Below, in pieces: positions 16,485 through 23,923 of a DNA stretch of 64,000 bases. Position numbers and translations under genes: made by a program. The stretch comes from Aeromonas piscicola. Lineage in GTDB: Bacteria > Pseudomonadota > Gammaproteobacteria > Enterobacterales > Aeromonadaceae. Position 1 is the first letter of the stretch. Each line of letters opens with the position of its first letter. A model generated the notes under the pieces. The model saw only the letters and a program-made list of their open reading frames with translations, made no database searches and was not told the origin of the DNA. The stretch lies in NCBI RefSeq assembly GCF_000820005.1, contig NZ_CDBL01000073.1, positions 204,152-268,151 on the forward strand. Reading direction: 5' to 3'.

Positions 16485-17526
16485 AAAATCCTACCAGTTC
16501 ATCAAGAGTAATGTTTATCCCTCTTTCTATCAAACGTTCTTTACGCTGATTGAAAAAATACTCCAGTAGATTTATTACATCGACTACGTGTGAGTGATGA
16601 AACATACTATGACAGTTTGGGCATAGTGATAATATATTTTCAGGGACATCAAGACTAAACTTTATTTTATCTTGCATCTCCATAGGTATCAGGTGGTGCG
16701 CTTCGACAAAATTATTGTTGGTTACTCTCGAGGTGAACGTTTTGTGTGTTTGGTCTACCTCACAATCGAAATTTGCTGATTCAAGTGCACTTTTAGCCAT
16801 GGAGCCTTTTCTGCTCCATTTCCCCTTCTCACTTGCGTTGGCATTAAGTTTCTGGGGAACTTCTATGGGACCTGGTTTCAGGGGCACTGCAGGCAGTTTT
16901 TCTACAAGGCTTTGATACTCATCCTCATCTGGAGAGCTAGGTTCAATCTCAGTTAACAATGATAGGAGTGTGGTTTCTTCAATGTCAGTGACTGTTGATT
17001 GTTCCAAGCGTTTACTACGCAGAGCCTTAATGACGTTCGAATGAAACTCAATGTTGGTCTGAGTGGGGGTTAACAGCACATCAGATGCTTGGTGAGTCAG
17101 CGTCCATTTAAAACGGTTTGCATAATAGTTTTCTTTGGTTATCTCCTCACCCGTCTTTTTATCATTTTTCTTAGTAACTCTTGGTGGCCACACCTCAGAA
17201 TTATCAATAAAGAAGTTGGTGTTTACATCCCCATAAAGGACTGTGTCAACTTTAAATTTGAATTCTTCAACGAACTCTCTAATTAATAATTCATTTTTAT
17301 AATTTGGGAAGATGTTATTTGGGTCTGCATAGATAGGGTTTTTACGCATGTCATCAATGTTATTTATAGACACGCCAATCAGAAAAATAACAGCGTCACC
17401 TGCTTTTATGTTTTTGTGTTCGCCAGCATTCATCATGCCCCATATGGAATGATCTAATGCAATACCAATGTTTTCAGCAGTTCTCTCATCATTTCGTAGA
17501 CCAACAGTCCAAATTTTTCTTGCCAT
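16471..17526 (-). CDS. Probable EVE/PUA-like plus HNH endonuclease (modification-dependent restriction type)
   Basis: A 351-residue protein starting MARKIWTVGL. The C-terminal third is an HNH nuclease with VEAHHLIPM and ENILSLCPNCHSMFHHSH. The N-terminal domain has SIWGMMN...NIKAGDAVIFLIG, resembling EVE/PUA-like modified-base readers. EVE-HNH proteins are known as modification-dependent (type IV) endonucleases, so incoming phage DNA carrying modified bases is the likely target. It is AT-rich, and codes leftward with a MazG-like gene overlapping its end. The HNH part is sure; the reader domain is inferred from a weak pattern. Confidence 0.8.
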   Translation of the reverse strand: MARKIWTVGLRNDERTAENIGIALDHSIWGMMNAGEHKNIKAGDAVIFLIGVSINNIDDMRKNPIYADPNNIFPNYKNELLIREFVEEFKFKVDTVLYGDVNTNFFIDNSEVWPPRVTKKNDKKTGEEITKENYYANRFKWTLTHQASDVLLTPTQTNIEFHSNVIKALRSKRLEQSTVTDIEETTLLSLLTEIEPSSPDEDEYQSLVEKLPAVPLKPGPIEVPQKLNANASEKGKWSRKGSMAKSALESANFDCEVDQTHKTFTSRVTNNNFVEAHHLIPMEMQDKIKFSLDVPENILSLCPNCHSMFHHSHVVDVINLLEYFFNQRKERLIERGINITLDELVGFYVKN

Positions 17527-17595
17527 TATATAAAGACACCTGATTATGAAGAGAAAATGGTCTTCGCAAATGTTATCTAAGGAGCTTACCATTTT

Positions 17596-19896
17596 CTATG
17601 GTATCGGACTATCGATGCCCCCTACAAACGCCTGTTCGATGTAGTTGTGTTGTTCCTGAATCCATTTCGGCGCATCCAACCCTTCCAGCTCCCGCCACAT
17701 CTCTGACTGATAGGGCTGCGGTAGCATCTCGATCCAGCAGCGGGTGCCGGTATGGCCCTGCGCCTGGTACACATCGGCGCAGAGCTGGACCAGCATCGGC
17801 CAGTCCTGATCGCCTTCTGGTACTGCGTACTCATCCGGTTGGTTCGGCTCTGCTGTCGATTGGCCTTCTGGCATCCAGTCCGGCTCGCTTGGTAGTGATC
17901 GACACGACTGCACCTGGCCGTTCTCAAGCCAGAGGGTGAAACCGTCAGCTGTGACGCTGGCGCCTGCCCGCAAACGGTCGATAGAGAAGGGAGATAACCC
18001 CCATTGCTCTGCCATCAACTGATCCGCGAACGCCTCAGGATCCGGCCGCGTACAGTTATTGTCAGAGCTCCAAGGAGCCGGGCTGTCGCCCGACTGAACT
18101 TCAACATCCCAGCCCGACGATCCGGCGGCCTTGGTGGCCTCATGGGTGCCTGCGGGCACCACTTCCCACCCTTGCAGACGGGTCTTGATCCCTAAGCGGG
18201 CGGTGTGTAGTCCCATTAGGCGTTTGATGTCTTCGCCGTAGCAGTTGGCCTGCTCCTCGATGAGGTGGGCCAGCTTGATGGGGTGCTCGGCGCGGGTTGA
18301 GAGGGCACCGCCCATGGCCTGGATATAGCAGCGAAAGATGCCGTTATCCGCGGCATAGCGTGCCGCCTCAAAGCGTGGGTCTTGCAGCACCGGCTTGGGT
18401 GGCCCCACCAGATCGCCGTGCTTCTTGGCGTTGCTGATGCGGCGCAGCTCGCGCCACACTCCGACCGGGGCACCGCCGATCTGCTGGAAGGTGCGGATCC
18501 CCCACCAACTTGCCCAGGCGCAGGCATGTTGGGCACCTATGTCTGCTTTGGTGCCGGCTTCGTCATCGCCATCAAGGTGTTCGCCATCGATGTTCTTGGC
18601 GATATAGGCGGCGATGTAACCGGTGGCATCCCCTTTGGCCGGGTCGATCTCTTTCCAGTCAAAGCGGGGGGTGATGTCGGTGAAGGGGATCCCCTGGTTG
18701 TTACGCTCCAGCTCCTGGTGGTCATGGCTCAGGGCGTAATGCTGCAGGGTGCTGATCACCCGCCACTTGTCGGCCGGGCGCATAAATAGCAGCAGGTGCC
18801 AGTGCGGTGTGCCGTCATGGTGGGGTTCGCAGACCCGAAAGCCATAGACTGGGGTATTGCTCCGCTTGAGGGCGGCTCGGGTCAGGCTCCACAGTTTGGC
18901 CAGATAGGCGCAGGTTTCACGCGGGGTGGCGCCTGCATACCGTTTGTTCTCAATGGCCCGGCCGTTGCGCTGCTGTGTCCAGGAGTGAAATTTGCTCGGG
19001 GCTGTCCAGGTAAAGAAGACTCCCACATGGCCTTGCTCCTCGGCGTAGTCCTCAAAGCCGCGCATGCGGGTCATCATTTCATTGCGGCGGTTGACCGGGT
19101 TGGAGGTGCTGGCCTCCCAGCAATCCTTCATCGACACCACCAGGTCATACTGGGCGTTCATCACCTCCGACTCGGCCAGCCAGCGCATCATGGCCCGCTT
19201 GCGCTCGCGCACCACCTTCATGGTGGCGTTCGAGATATAGGCGGACACCCCTTTACGCACCTTGCCGAGCAAAATGGCGATGTGCTCCTGCAGTCTGTCC
19301 CAGCAACGGTTAACCCTGCGTTCCCACCACTTGGCAGAGAGCAGGCGCACCATCACCCGGATGATCCATTCATCCTGGCTTTCTTGGTTCTTGAACTTGG
19401 GCATCCGTGGGGTGAACCCCCACTGATCGGCCGGTTGACGGATAGCTTCCCAGGTCAGCAGCAGATCCGGCTCCTCGCCGGCTTTGATGCCTTGCTCGAT
19501 GTGGCGCCAGATCGCGGCCGTCTGGTTGGCGAACAGGTGGGCGACACGCTTGCGCCCCTCTTCATCGCGCATGGTGTGCGGGTCGACCGGGATCGCCTGG
19601 ATAAGGCCTCGCACCCACTTGGTACGTTCACGCAGCCAGATGTTGGCGTTGCGGCAATTGCGGCTGGTGCCATCTTTGCGGCGTCGCACGTACTGCTTGA
19701 ACAAGGTCAGCGTGAGTTGTTGTGACAGGCCATCAAGCAGCTGTATGGCCCAGACCAGATCGCTCTGGCCCGGGGTGCCGGTAAACACGGGGCCAAGGGC
19801 ACTTAGGTCGAGGTGGGGCAGGGCGTTGGCAAGGGTATCGATGCGCTGCCGCAGTGTCCGTTTGGACAGCGGCAGCTTGGTGGTATTGCGGGTCAT
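17596..19896 (-). CDS. Phage replication initiation endonuclease (P2 gpA-like)
   Basis: A 766-residue protein starting MTRNTTKLPLSKR. It is a HUH rolling-circle initiator: the HUH motif is HWHLLLF (His at about 365 and 367), and the paired tyrosines are in GYIAAYIAKN (Tyr about 427 and 431), spaced as in P2 gpA. It nicks the origin, usually inside its own gene, and attaches to the 5' end. The last 200 residues are acidic and poorly conserved in character. A longer upstream frame is rejected because it overlaps the next gene and lacks a ribosome site. Confidence 0.93.
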   Translation of the reverse strand: MTRNTTKLPLSKRTLRQRIDTLANALPHLDLSALGPVFTGTPGQSDLVWAIQLLDGLSQQLTLTLFKQYVRRRKDGTSRNCRNANIWLRERTKWVRGLIQAIPVDPHTMRDEEGRKRVAHLFANQTAAIWRHIEQGIKAGEEPDLLLTWEAIRQPADQWGFTPRMPKFKNQESQDEWIIRVMVRLLSAKWWERRVNRCWDRLQEHIAILLGKVRKGVSAYISNATMKVVRERKRAMMRWLAESEVMNAQYDLVVSMKDCWEASTSNPVNRRNEMMTRMRGFEDYAEEQGHVGVFFTWTAPSKFHSWTQQRNGRAIENKRYAGATPRETCAYLAKLWSLTRAALKRSNTPVYGFRVCEPHHDGTPHWHLLLFMRPADKWRVISTLQHYALSHDHQELERNNQGIPFTDITPRFDWKEIDPAKGDATGYIAAYIAKNIDGEHLDGDDEAGTKADIGAQHACAWASWWGIRTFQQIGGAPVGVWRELRRISNAKKHGDLVGPPKPVLQDPRFEAARYAADNGIFRCYIQAMGGALSTRAEHPIKLAHLIEEQANCYGEDIKRLMGLHTARLGIKTRLQGWEVVPAGTHEATKAAGSSGWDVEVQSGDSPAPWSSDNNCTRPDPEAFADQLMAEQWGLSPFSIDRLRAGASVTADGFTLWLENGQVQSCRSLPSEPDWMPEGQSTAEPNQPDEYAVPEGDQDWPMLVQLCADVYQAQGHTGTRCWIEMLPQPYQSEMWRELEGLDAPKWIQEQHNYIEQAFVGGIDSPIP

Positions 19897-20150
19897 TGGG
19901 CAGTAGTACCTAGCAGCGAGTTGAGGGCGCAGCGGTGGCCCTTGATCACGAAGGAGGAATGAGCACAGATGCGACGGGCCGCCGCGCACTGGCGCAGGGT
20001 CAGCGCTATGGTGGCCCTTGGCCGTGGCGAGAGTTGGCGGCACTCAATGAGCAGGCGCTGGTAACCTTGCAGGCGCGCACTGGCGCCCCGCAGGTCTTCC
20101 CACCACCACCCCAAGTCCCGCTCCATCATTGATATCAGGCGGTAGTTCAT
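19893..20150 (-). CDS. Small phage early-region protein
   Basis: An 85-residue protein starting MNYRLISMMERDLGWWWEDL, with a helical, Arg- and Cys-rich C-terminus (QCAAARRICAHSS). No recognised family. Four-base overlaps on both sides (with gpA and with the gene upstream) support expression in the early operon. Function unknown. Confidence 0.65.
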   Translation of the reverse strand: MNYRLISMMERDLGWWWEDLRGASARLQGYQRLLIECRQLSPRPRATIALTLRQCAAARRICAHSSFVIKGHRCALNSLLGTTAQ

Positions 20151-20449
20151 TTGATGGTTTCTCCCAGTCCGTGCATGGGCGACACATCCGCCCACCAGTT
20201 CGCGATGGTGGCCGCCAGCGCAGCTTCACCACTGCCCAGCGCCAGCCAGTACAAGGCACGGATCGTGCCCAGTGCCAGCAGCTCTGCCACCTCGCCGTTC
20301 TCCGGGGCGATGAGGTATTCGCCCATCGCCGCTTGCCAATGCTTGGTCAGCTGGCTGACCGGTGCCGGTGGCTGCATATGGGCTGGGCCTGCTTCACCGC
20401 AGCCCGCGTTATCAACAGGGGCCTCCAGTTCAAACAGGTCAGCTGTCAT
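20147..20449 (-). CDS. Small phage early-region protein
   Basis: A 100-residue, mostly helical, alanine-rich protein (MTADLFELEAPV... IANWWADVSPM). No recognised family and no membrane signal, though two alanine-rich helices are fairly hydrophobic. It overlaps both neighbours by four bases (ATGA), typical of coupled early phage genes. Function unknown. Confidence 0.65.
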   Translation of the reverse strand: MTADLFELEAPVDNAGCGEAGPAHMQPPAPVSQLTKHWQAAMGEYLIAPENGEVAELLALGTIRALYWLALGSGEAALAATIANWWADVSPMHGLGETIK

Positions 20450-20655
20450 GCCTCGTCCCCCATCACGGAATCGTCATCCAGCAAATCCTCTTGTTTGCTG
20501 GTCACGATCAATTGCACCTGGATGTATTGGTCGCCCGAGTAGAGCTCCCCCAGGGCGATGCGGTTCTCCTGTTCGCCACTGGCCAACAGCTCGGTCAACA
20601 GCGGCAACACGGCCAGTTCGGCCCGTTGGGCGATATGAATGGCGTCAATGCTCAT
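20446..20655 (-). CDS. Small acidic phage early-region protein
   Basis: A 69-residue acidic protein (MSIDAIHIAQRAELAVLPLL... ending DDDSVMGDEA). No recognised family. Four-base overlaps on both sides place it in the early operon. Function unknown. Confidence 0.6.
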   Translation of the reverse strand: MSIDAIHIAQRAELAVLPLLTELLASGEQENRIALGELYSGDQYIQVQLIVTSKQEDLLDDDSVMGDEA

Positions 20656-20849
20656 GCCGGCTCCCTCTGATTCAGCGCGCGAAACAGCTGATGCCAGCGC
20701 AGGTTTTGTTGGGCTTGGGCTCGAAGGGAGTTCCCCTCCGAGCCACGGTAGAGATAAGAATGCCGGGTATGGCCCTGCAGCCGGGTAGACAGCTCATGCA
20801 GGGCGGCGATGGCCGCCTGTGGATGGATGTGGTTAAACAGACCTTTCAT
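20652..20849 (-). CDS. Small basic phage early-region protein
   Basis: A 65-residue basic protein (MKGLFNHIHPQAAIAALHEL...), helical in the first half, Arg- and Gln-rich in the second. No recognised family. It overlaps the genes on either side by four bases. Function unknown. Confidence 0.6.
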   Translation of the reverse strand: MKGLFNHIHPQAAIAALHELSTRLQGHTRHSYLYRGSEGNSLRAQAQQNLRWHQLFRALNQREPA

Positions 20850-21019
20850 GCGATCCCCTCCACGATGCGGATAGAGCCAGACGTCAGACGCTCCATGCGG
20901 GCGTATCCGTGCTGGCCGCGCAGCCAGGTGGTGCCGCAGTTGATATAACCGCGGCTGGCCAGGTAGGCACTGGCGGCCCTGATAGTGGGTTCGGTGTGGC
21001 GAGTGATAACGGCGGCCAT
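20846..21019 (-). CDS. Very small phage early-region protein
   Basis: A 57-residue frame starting MAAVITRHTEPTIRAASAYL and ending IRIVEGIA, whose TGA overlaps the next start (ATGA). The GC-rich coding character and tight overlaps argue that it is real. No recognised family. It may be a DNA-binding accessory, but nothing in the sequence shows this. Confidence 0.55.
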   Translation of the reverse strand: MAAVITRHTEPTIRAASAYLASRGYINCGTTWLRGQHGYARMERLTSGSIRIVEGIA

Positions 21020-21021
21020 GG

Positions 21022-21285
21022 TCAGGCCTCCGCTATCTGGTTTGGGGCTTGCCCGGTCAGCAGCCAGTCGATGTGCTGTTTCAGGTCTGCATGGTTGGCA
21101 ATGAGCAGGAACAGGCCGCCGCCAATCTCGCGGTACCCCAGCTCGTAGTTCTTGAGCGTGGTCGGGGGGATATCCAGCAGCGCGGCAAACTTGGGGCGGC
21201 TCAGGGCCAACTGCTCCCGCAACTGGCGCAGGCGCTTGGCGGCATGATGATTGAGCAGGTTGATTTGGGTCGGTTGTGCGGTCAT
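21022..21285 (-). CDS. Phage helix-turn-helix protein (XRE-like)
   Basis: An 87-residue protein with an XRE-like helix-turn-helix near residues 15-50 (AAKRLRQLREQLALSRPKFAALL followed by IPPTTLKNYELGYREIGG). The C-terminus is short and hydrophobic. It is probably a DNA-binding regulator within the early operon, distinct from the Cro-like and repressor proteins at the control region. Its target is unknown. Confidence 0.7.
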   Translation of the reverse strand: MTAQPTQINLLNHHAAKRLRQLREQLALSRPKFAALLDIPPTTLKNYELGYREIGGGLFLLIANHADLKQHIDWLLTGQAPNQIAEA

Positions 21286-21287
21286 GG

Positions 21288-21476
21288 TCAGGCTCCTTGT
21301 TGAGCGGTGCAGGGGTTAATGCGGTGAAACAGAGAGGCCCAAGCCAGGGCGGTGGAGCGCTCGATAAGCGCCACGCCGTCCGGGTGTTGGCTCAGACGGG
21401 CGCCATACCGGCCCGTCAGCTTGCGTTGCTGGATGCGAAGGTTGCGCAGAGCGCAGGGGATCGCTAAAGTTGTCAT
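21288..21476 (-). CDS. Small phage early-region protein
   Basis: A 62-residue basic protein starting MTTLAIPCALRNLRIQQRKL. The longer frame upstream crosses a hairpin and lacks coding character, so the ATG at 21476 is preferred. No recognised family. Function unknown. Confidence 0.5.
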   Translation of the reverse strand: MTTLAIPCALRNLRIQQRKLTGRYGARLSQHPDGVALIERSTALAWASLFHRINPCTAQQGA

Positions 21477-21508
21477 GTCGACTTCCTCATACGTTGTTGA
21501 TAGAGGCC

Positions 21509-21535
21509 CGCTTGGAGTTGCAGCTCCGTAATGCG
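21509..21535 (+). other. Hairpin region between early genes
   Basis: Around 21507-21545 the plus strand contains GCCCGC and GCGGGC arms flanking an inner GGAG/CTCC stem, followed by five Ts. It looks like a terminator for rightward transcription, although all nearby genes run left. It could instead act as a hairpin in the leftward mRNA. Coordinates are approximate. Confidence 0.4.
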
Positions 21536-21541
21536 GGCTTT

Positions 21542-21997
21542 TTATTGCCCGATGGGTCGCGGGCCCTGTTGGCACATCGCAATACCTGCCGCGATAGCGC
21601 GTCTTTGCTGCAGCCTGGCTGCACGTTCCTTCTTCTGTCTTTCGATATCTCCGATAGGCCGGGTGACCGGTGCGGGATGCCACACTTTGCTGTCACAGCC
21701 GCCACGAAATTCCCCTTGATAATCCAGCGCCAGTACCGCCAAGCGGATTGCCTCTCGCTGTGCATGAGGAAGGGTGGAAAGGGTCGCCGTCATCAGTTGG
21801 CCGCGTGACTGACGGGCGATGGTGCAGATGGCTGCCTTCTTGGCTGAGCTGATAGCCAACCAGTCGGTATCCAAGCTGGAGCGGGTCTTGCCGAAAATTT
21901 CGCGCAGCAGCATGCAGCCCGCGGTGTTCATGGCGACCTGTTCCGCTGGCGTCAGCCCGGCGAGGTTGCGCTGTTCCGAATCAATGTGTTTTTGCAT
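21542..21997 (-). CDS. Phage early-region protein, unknown function
   Basis: A 151-residue protein (MQKHIDSEQRNLAGLTPAEQVAMN...). It is helical with a central AISSAKKAAICTIARQSRGQ and a very basic C-terminal third (RQKKERAARLQQRRAIA), which suggests nucleic-acid contact. It lies between the small early genes and the CII-type gene. I do not recognise the family. Confidence 0.65.
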   Translation of the reverse strand: MQKHIDSEQRNLAGLTPAEQVAMNTAGCMLLREIFGKTRSSLDTDWLAISSAKKAAICTIARQSRGQLMTATLSTLPHAQREAIRLAVLALDYQGEFRGGCDSKVWHPAPVTRPIGDIERQKKERAARLQQRRAIAAGIAMCQQGPRPIGQ

Positions 21998-22007
21998 GGG
22001 CTCCCCC

Positions 22008-22517
22008 TTACATGGTCGCGGCTTGCATCAGGATGTCTGATGCACAGGCCAAGGCTGGTATCGCTTGAAAGCGTTGTTCGACGTCATGGATCAAAATGGC
22101 CAGTGAGCCCATGGCTGATGTGGCCACGCTCACCAGGGTGTTGCGTTCAGAACGGGTGATCCGGCCACGCTCGGTCAGCTCCAGCGCCCGCTGGCCAATG
22201 CTGGCGATCTTGGCGTTCAGGTCGATCGCCTGATGTGGCAGGGAAGCGGCCCGTTCTGCCTGGGGGATGGCAACTGCCGTCAAGCCACAGCCAAACAGGG
22301 CGCCATCGAACAGGGTTTCATCGCCATCACTCGCTTGGGTGATGGCAATCAGCTCGGCTACCGTCAGTTCATGGGGCTGATCGGGGTTTAACTTGTTGCG
22401 CAGGAGCTGCGGGTTCATGCCGACCCGTTGGGCGATCTCGGCCATGTTGTGACTGGCCGCAAAGCGTTGGCAGGCGCTAATCCAATGCGGATGTTTGCTG
22501 GCGTATTCGGTAAACAT
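22008..22517 (-). CDS. Phage regulatory CII-type protein (Phage_CP76 family)
   Basis: A 169-residue protein resembling the CII family of P2/186-like phages: ACQRFAASHNMAEIAQRVGMNPQLLRNKLNPDQ forms a helix-turn-helix, followed by HELTVAELIAITQASDGD and a helical C-terminus with LERGRIT-like and SVATSAMGSLAILIHDVEQRF. In phage 186 CII activates establishment of lysogeny. It is the second or third gene of the leftward early operon, consistent with that. Confidence 0.82.
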   Translation of the reverse strand: MFTEYASKHPHWISACQRFAASHNMAEIAQRVGMNPQLLRNKLNPDQPHELTVAELIAITQASDGDETLFDGALFGCGLTAVAIPQAERAASLPHQAIDLNAKIASIGQRALELTERGRITRSERNTLVSVATSAMGSLAILIHDVEQRFQAIPALACASDILMQAATM

Positions 22518-22554
22518 GCGAGGTTCTCCTTGACCCGTTATGGTGTCTGCAGGT

Positions 22555-22824
22555 TCACGCGAGCGTCATGGTGACGTAGCGCTCGGCCTGATAACGGGCC
22601 TGCAGGAACAGGGCGTAAAGGTTGACCTCGCGAGGTGCGCCCGGACCGTCTTGCAAGATGGGCAACTGGCCGCGGTCGGCGCGTTTCTTGATAGCCCCAA
22701 TGCTCATGCCCTGGCGCTTGGCGTACTCTTCTAGGCTTTCGCTGACGCGATTGCCAAAGGGGTAATCAAGCGGCAACTGGCTTACGTCGCTGGGGATACG
22801 GATGGGTTTGATTCGAGCAGTCAT
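22555..22824 (-). CDS. Cox-like DNA-binding protein (excisionase/early regulator)
   Basis: An 89-residue protein with a winged-helix/HTH look: EEYAKRQGMSIGAIKKRADRGQLPI resembles the MerR-like Cox/excisionase fold, followed by VNLYALFLQARYQAE. In P2 and HP1, Cox represses the lysogenic promoter and directs excision. It lies right after the Cro-like gene. The family call is by pattern; it might instead be a different early regulator. Confidence 0.6.
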   Translation of the reverse strand: MTARIKPIRIPSDVSQLPLDYPFGNRVSESLEEYAKRQGMSIGAIKKRADRGQLPILQDGPGAPREVNLYALFLQARYQAERYVTMTLA

Positions 22825-22845
22825 GGTGAATCCTTCTCAGGGGGT

Positions 22846-23043
22846 TCAAACACAAGGGGTTGGTTGTGGCGGGACGCTGCGCGAGTCGGCTTTTAACTTG
22901 CCGTCAGTCAGCACCTCGATTTGGTAGGCGCGGCCTTTGGGGATGGTTTCGTCCCACTTGCTGACCGCGGCGTGAGAGATCCCAATGGCCTTGGCTATGG
23001 CAGTGATGCTGCCGAAGTGTTCTAAGACGTCATGTTTCTGCAT
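22846..23043 (-). CDS. Cro-like repressor
   Basis: A 65-residue protein starting MQKHDVLEHFGSITAIAKAIGISHAAVSKW, a clear Cro-type helix-turn-helix, then PKGRAYQIEVLTDGKLK. It diverges from the LexA-like repressor gene across the operator region and should turn down the lysogenic promoter. A GTG at 23055 would add four residues; the ATG at 23043 is preferred. Confidence 0.85.
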   Translation of the reverse strand: MQKHDVLEHFGSITAIAKAIGISHAAVSKWDETIPKGRAYQIEVLTDGKLKADSRSVPPQPTPCV

Positions 23044-23059
23044 TTCTGGCCCCACAAAT

Positions 23060-23160
23060 ATAACTTAAGGATCATTTGTGGCTGGAGCGTAACTTATGTA
23101 ATAAGTGGGAGTCAAGAGAGTTTGATACTTAAGTGTTATTTCGGAATGGTAACTTAGGTT
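23060..23160. promoter_or_regulatory. Lysogeny switch operator region with ACTTA repeats
   Basis: Between the divergent Cro-like and repressor genes, ACTTA-type sites recur. There is TAACTTAAGG at 23061-23070, a perfect dyad ACTTAT GTA ATAAGT at 23092-23106, the palindrome ACTTAAGT at 23127-23134, and TAACTTAGG at 23151-23158. They are spaced about 25-35 bases apart and probably bind repressor and Cro. The repeats are seen directly; binding is inferred. Confidence 0.75.
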
Positions 23161-23162
23161 TC

Positions 23163-23861
23163 ATGGAAACGATTAATGACCGCATAACTGCCAGCCGGCA
23201 GGCACAGAAAATGAGTAAGGCTGAACTTGCCAGACGTGTTGGTATTTCCCATGCGTCTGTTAGCAAGTGGGAGTCGGGACTTAACCAGCCAAAAGGGCGC
23301 TATCTCAATGATTTAGCGGCAGCGCTGGGGGTCACTGTTGACTGGCTTCTGACTGGTGAGGGGGAGGCGAGGGGACAGCCTACACCGGAAGCTATGCCCG
23401 GATATCACAACGTCGAACCGGCCGTGATCCCGCAAGGAACGCGCGTGCCTGTGTTGAGTTATGTCCAGGCCGGCCACTGGCACGAGATGTGCGAGCAGGC
23501 TACTGCCTTCGATGGCAACGTCGAGTATGTGACGGCGGGGGTCGATGTCGGCCCTTGTGGTTTCGGCCTCTGGTTGCGTGGTAAGTCGATGGAACCCTTC
23601 TTCAAGGAGGGTGACCTCATCATTGTTGACCCTGAAGAAGCGCCCCAACCTGGGGATTTCGTCGTGGCCAAGAACGGCAGCGAAGAGGCCACCTTCAAGA
23701 AGTACCGGCCCCGCGGCATCGATGAGAATGGCCAAGAGGTGTTTGAACTGGTCCCCCTCAACGACGATTACCCAACCATGCACTCCGACCGGCAGCACAT
23801 CCAGATCATCGGCGTGATGGTTGAGCACAGGTCTTATAGAAAAAGACAAACAGGGCGCTAA
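23163..23861 (+). CDS. LexA/CI-type phage repressor (S24 autopeptidase)
   Basis: A 232-residue protein. The N-terminal HTH (SKAELARRVGISHASVSKWESG, about residues 18-39) is followed by a linker and an S24 peptidase domain. The likely cleavage bond is Ala103-Gly104 (VQAGHW), the nucleophile is Ser142 (RGKSMEPFF), and the base is Lys179 (ATFKKY). It should maintain lysogeny and self-cleave under RecA/SOS induction, unlike the short non-cleavable C repressor of P2. An AT-rich two-gene cassette follows in the same direction. Confidence 0.92.
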   Translation: METINDRITASRQAQKMSKAELARRVGISHASVSKWESGLNQPKGRYLNDLAAALGVTVDWLLTGEGEARGQPTPEAMPGYHNVEPAVIPQGTRVPVLSYVQAGHWHEMCEQATAFDGNVEYVTAGVDVGPCGFGLWLRGKSMEPFFKEGDLIIVDPEEAPQPGDFVVAKNGSEEATFKKYRPRGIDENGQEVFELVPLNDDYPTMHSDRQHIQIIGVMVEHRSYRKRQTGR

Positions 23862-23923
23862 CAAGTACCTTTACAAACAATTTTGACCTAGCACGGTATA
23901 TAAATAATAAAGGGTTGTAAATA

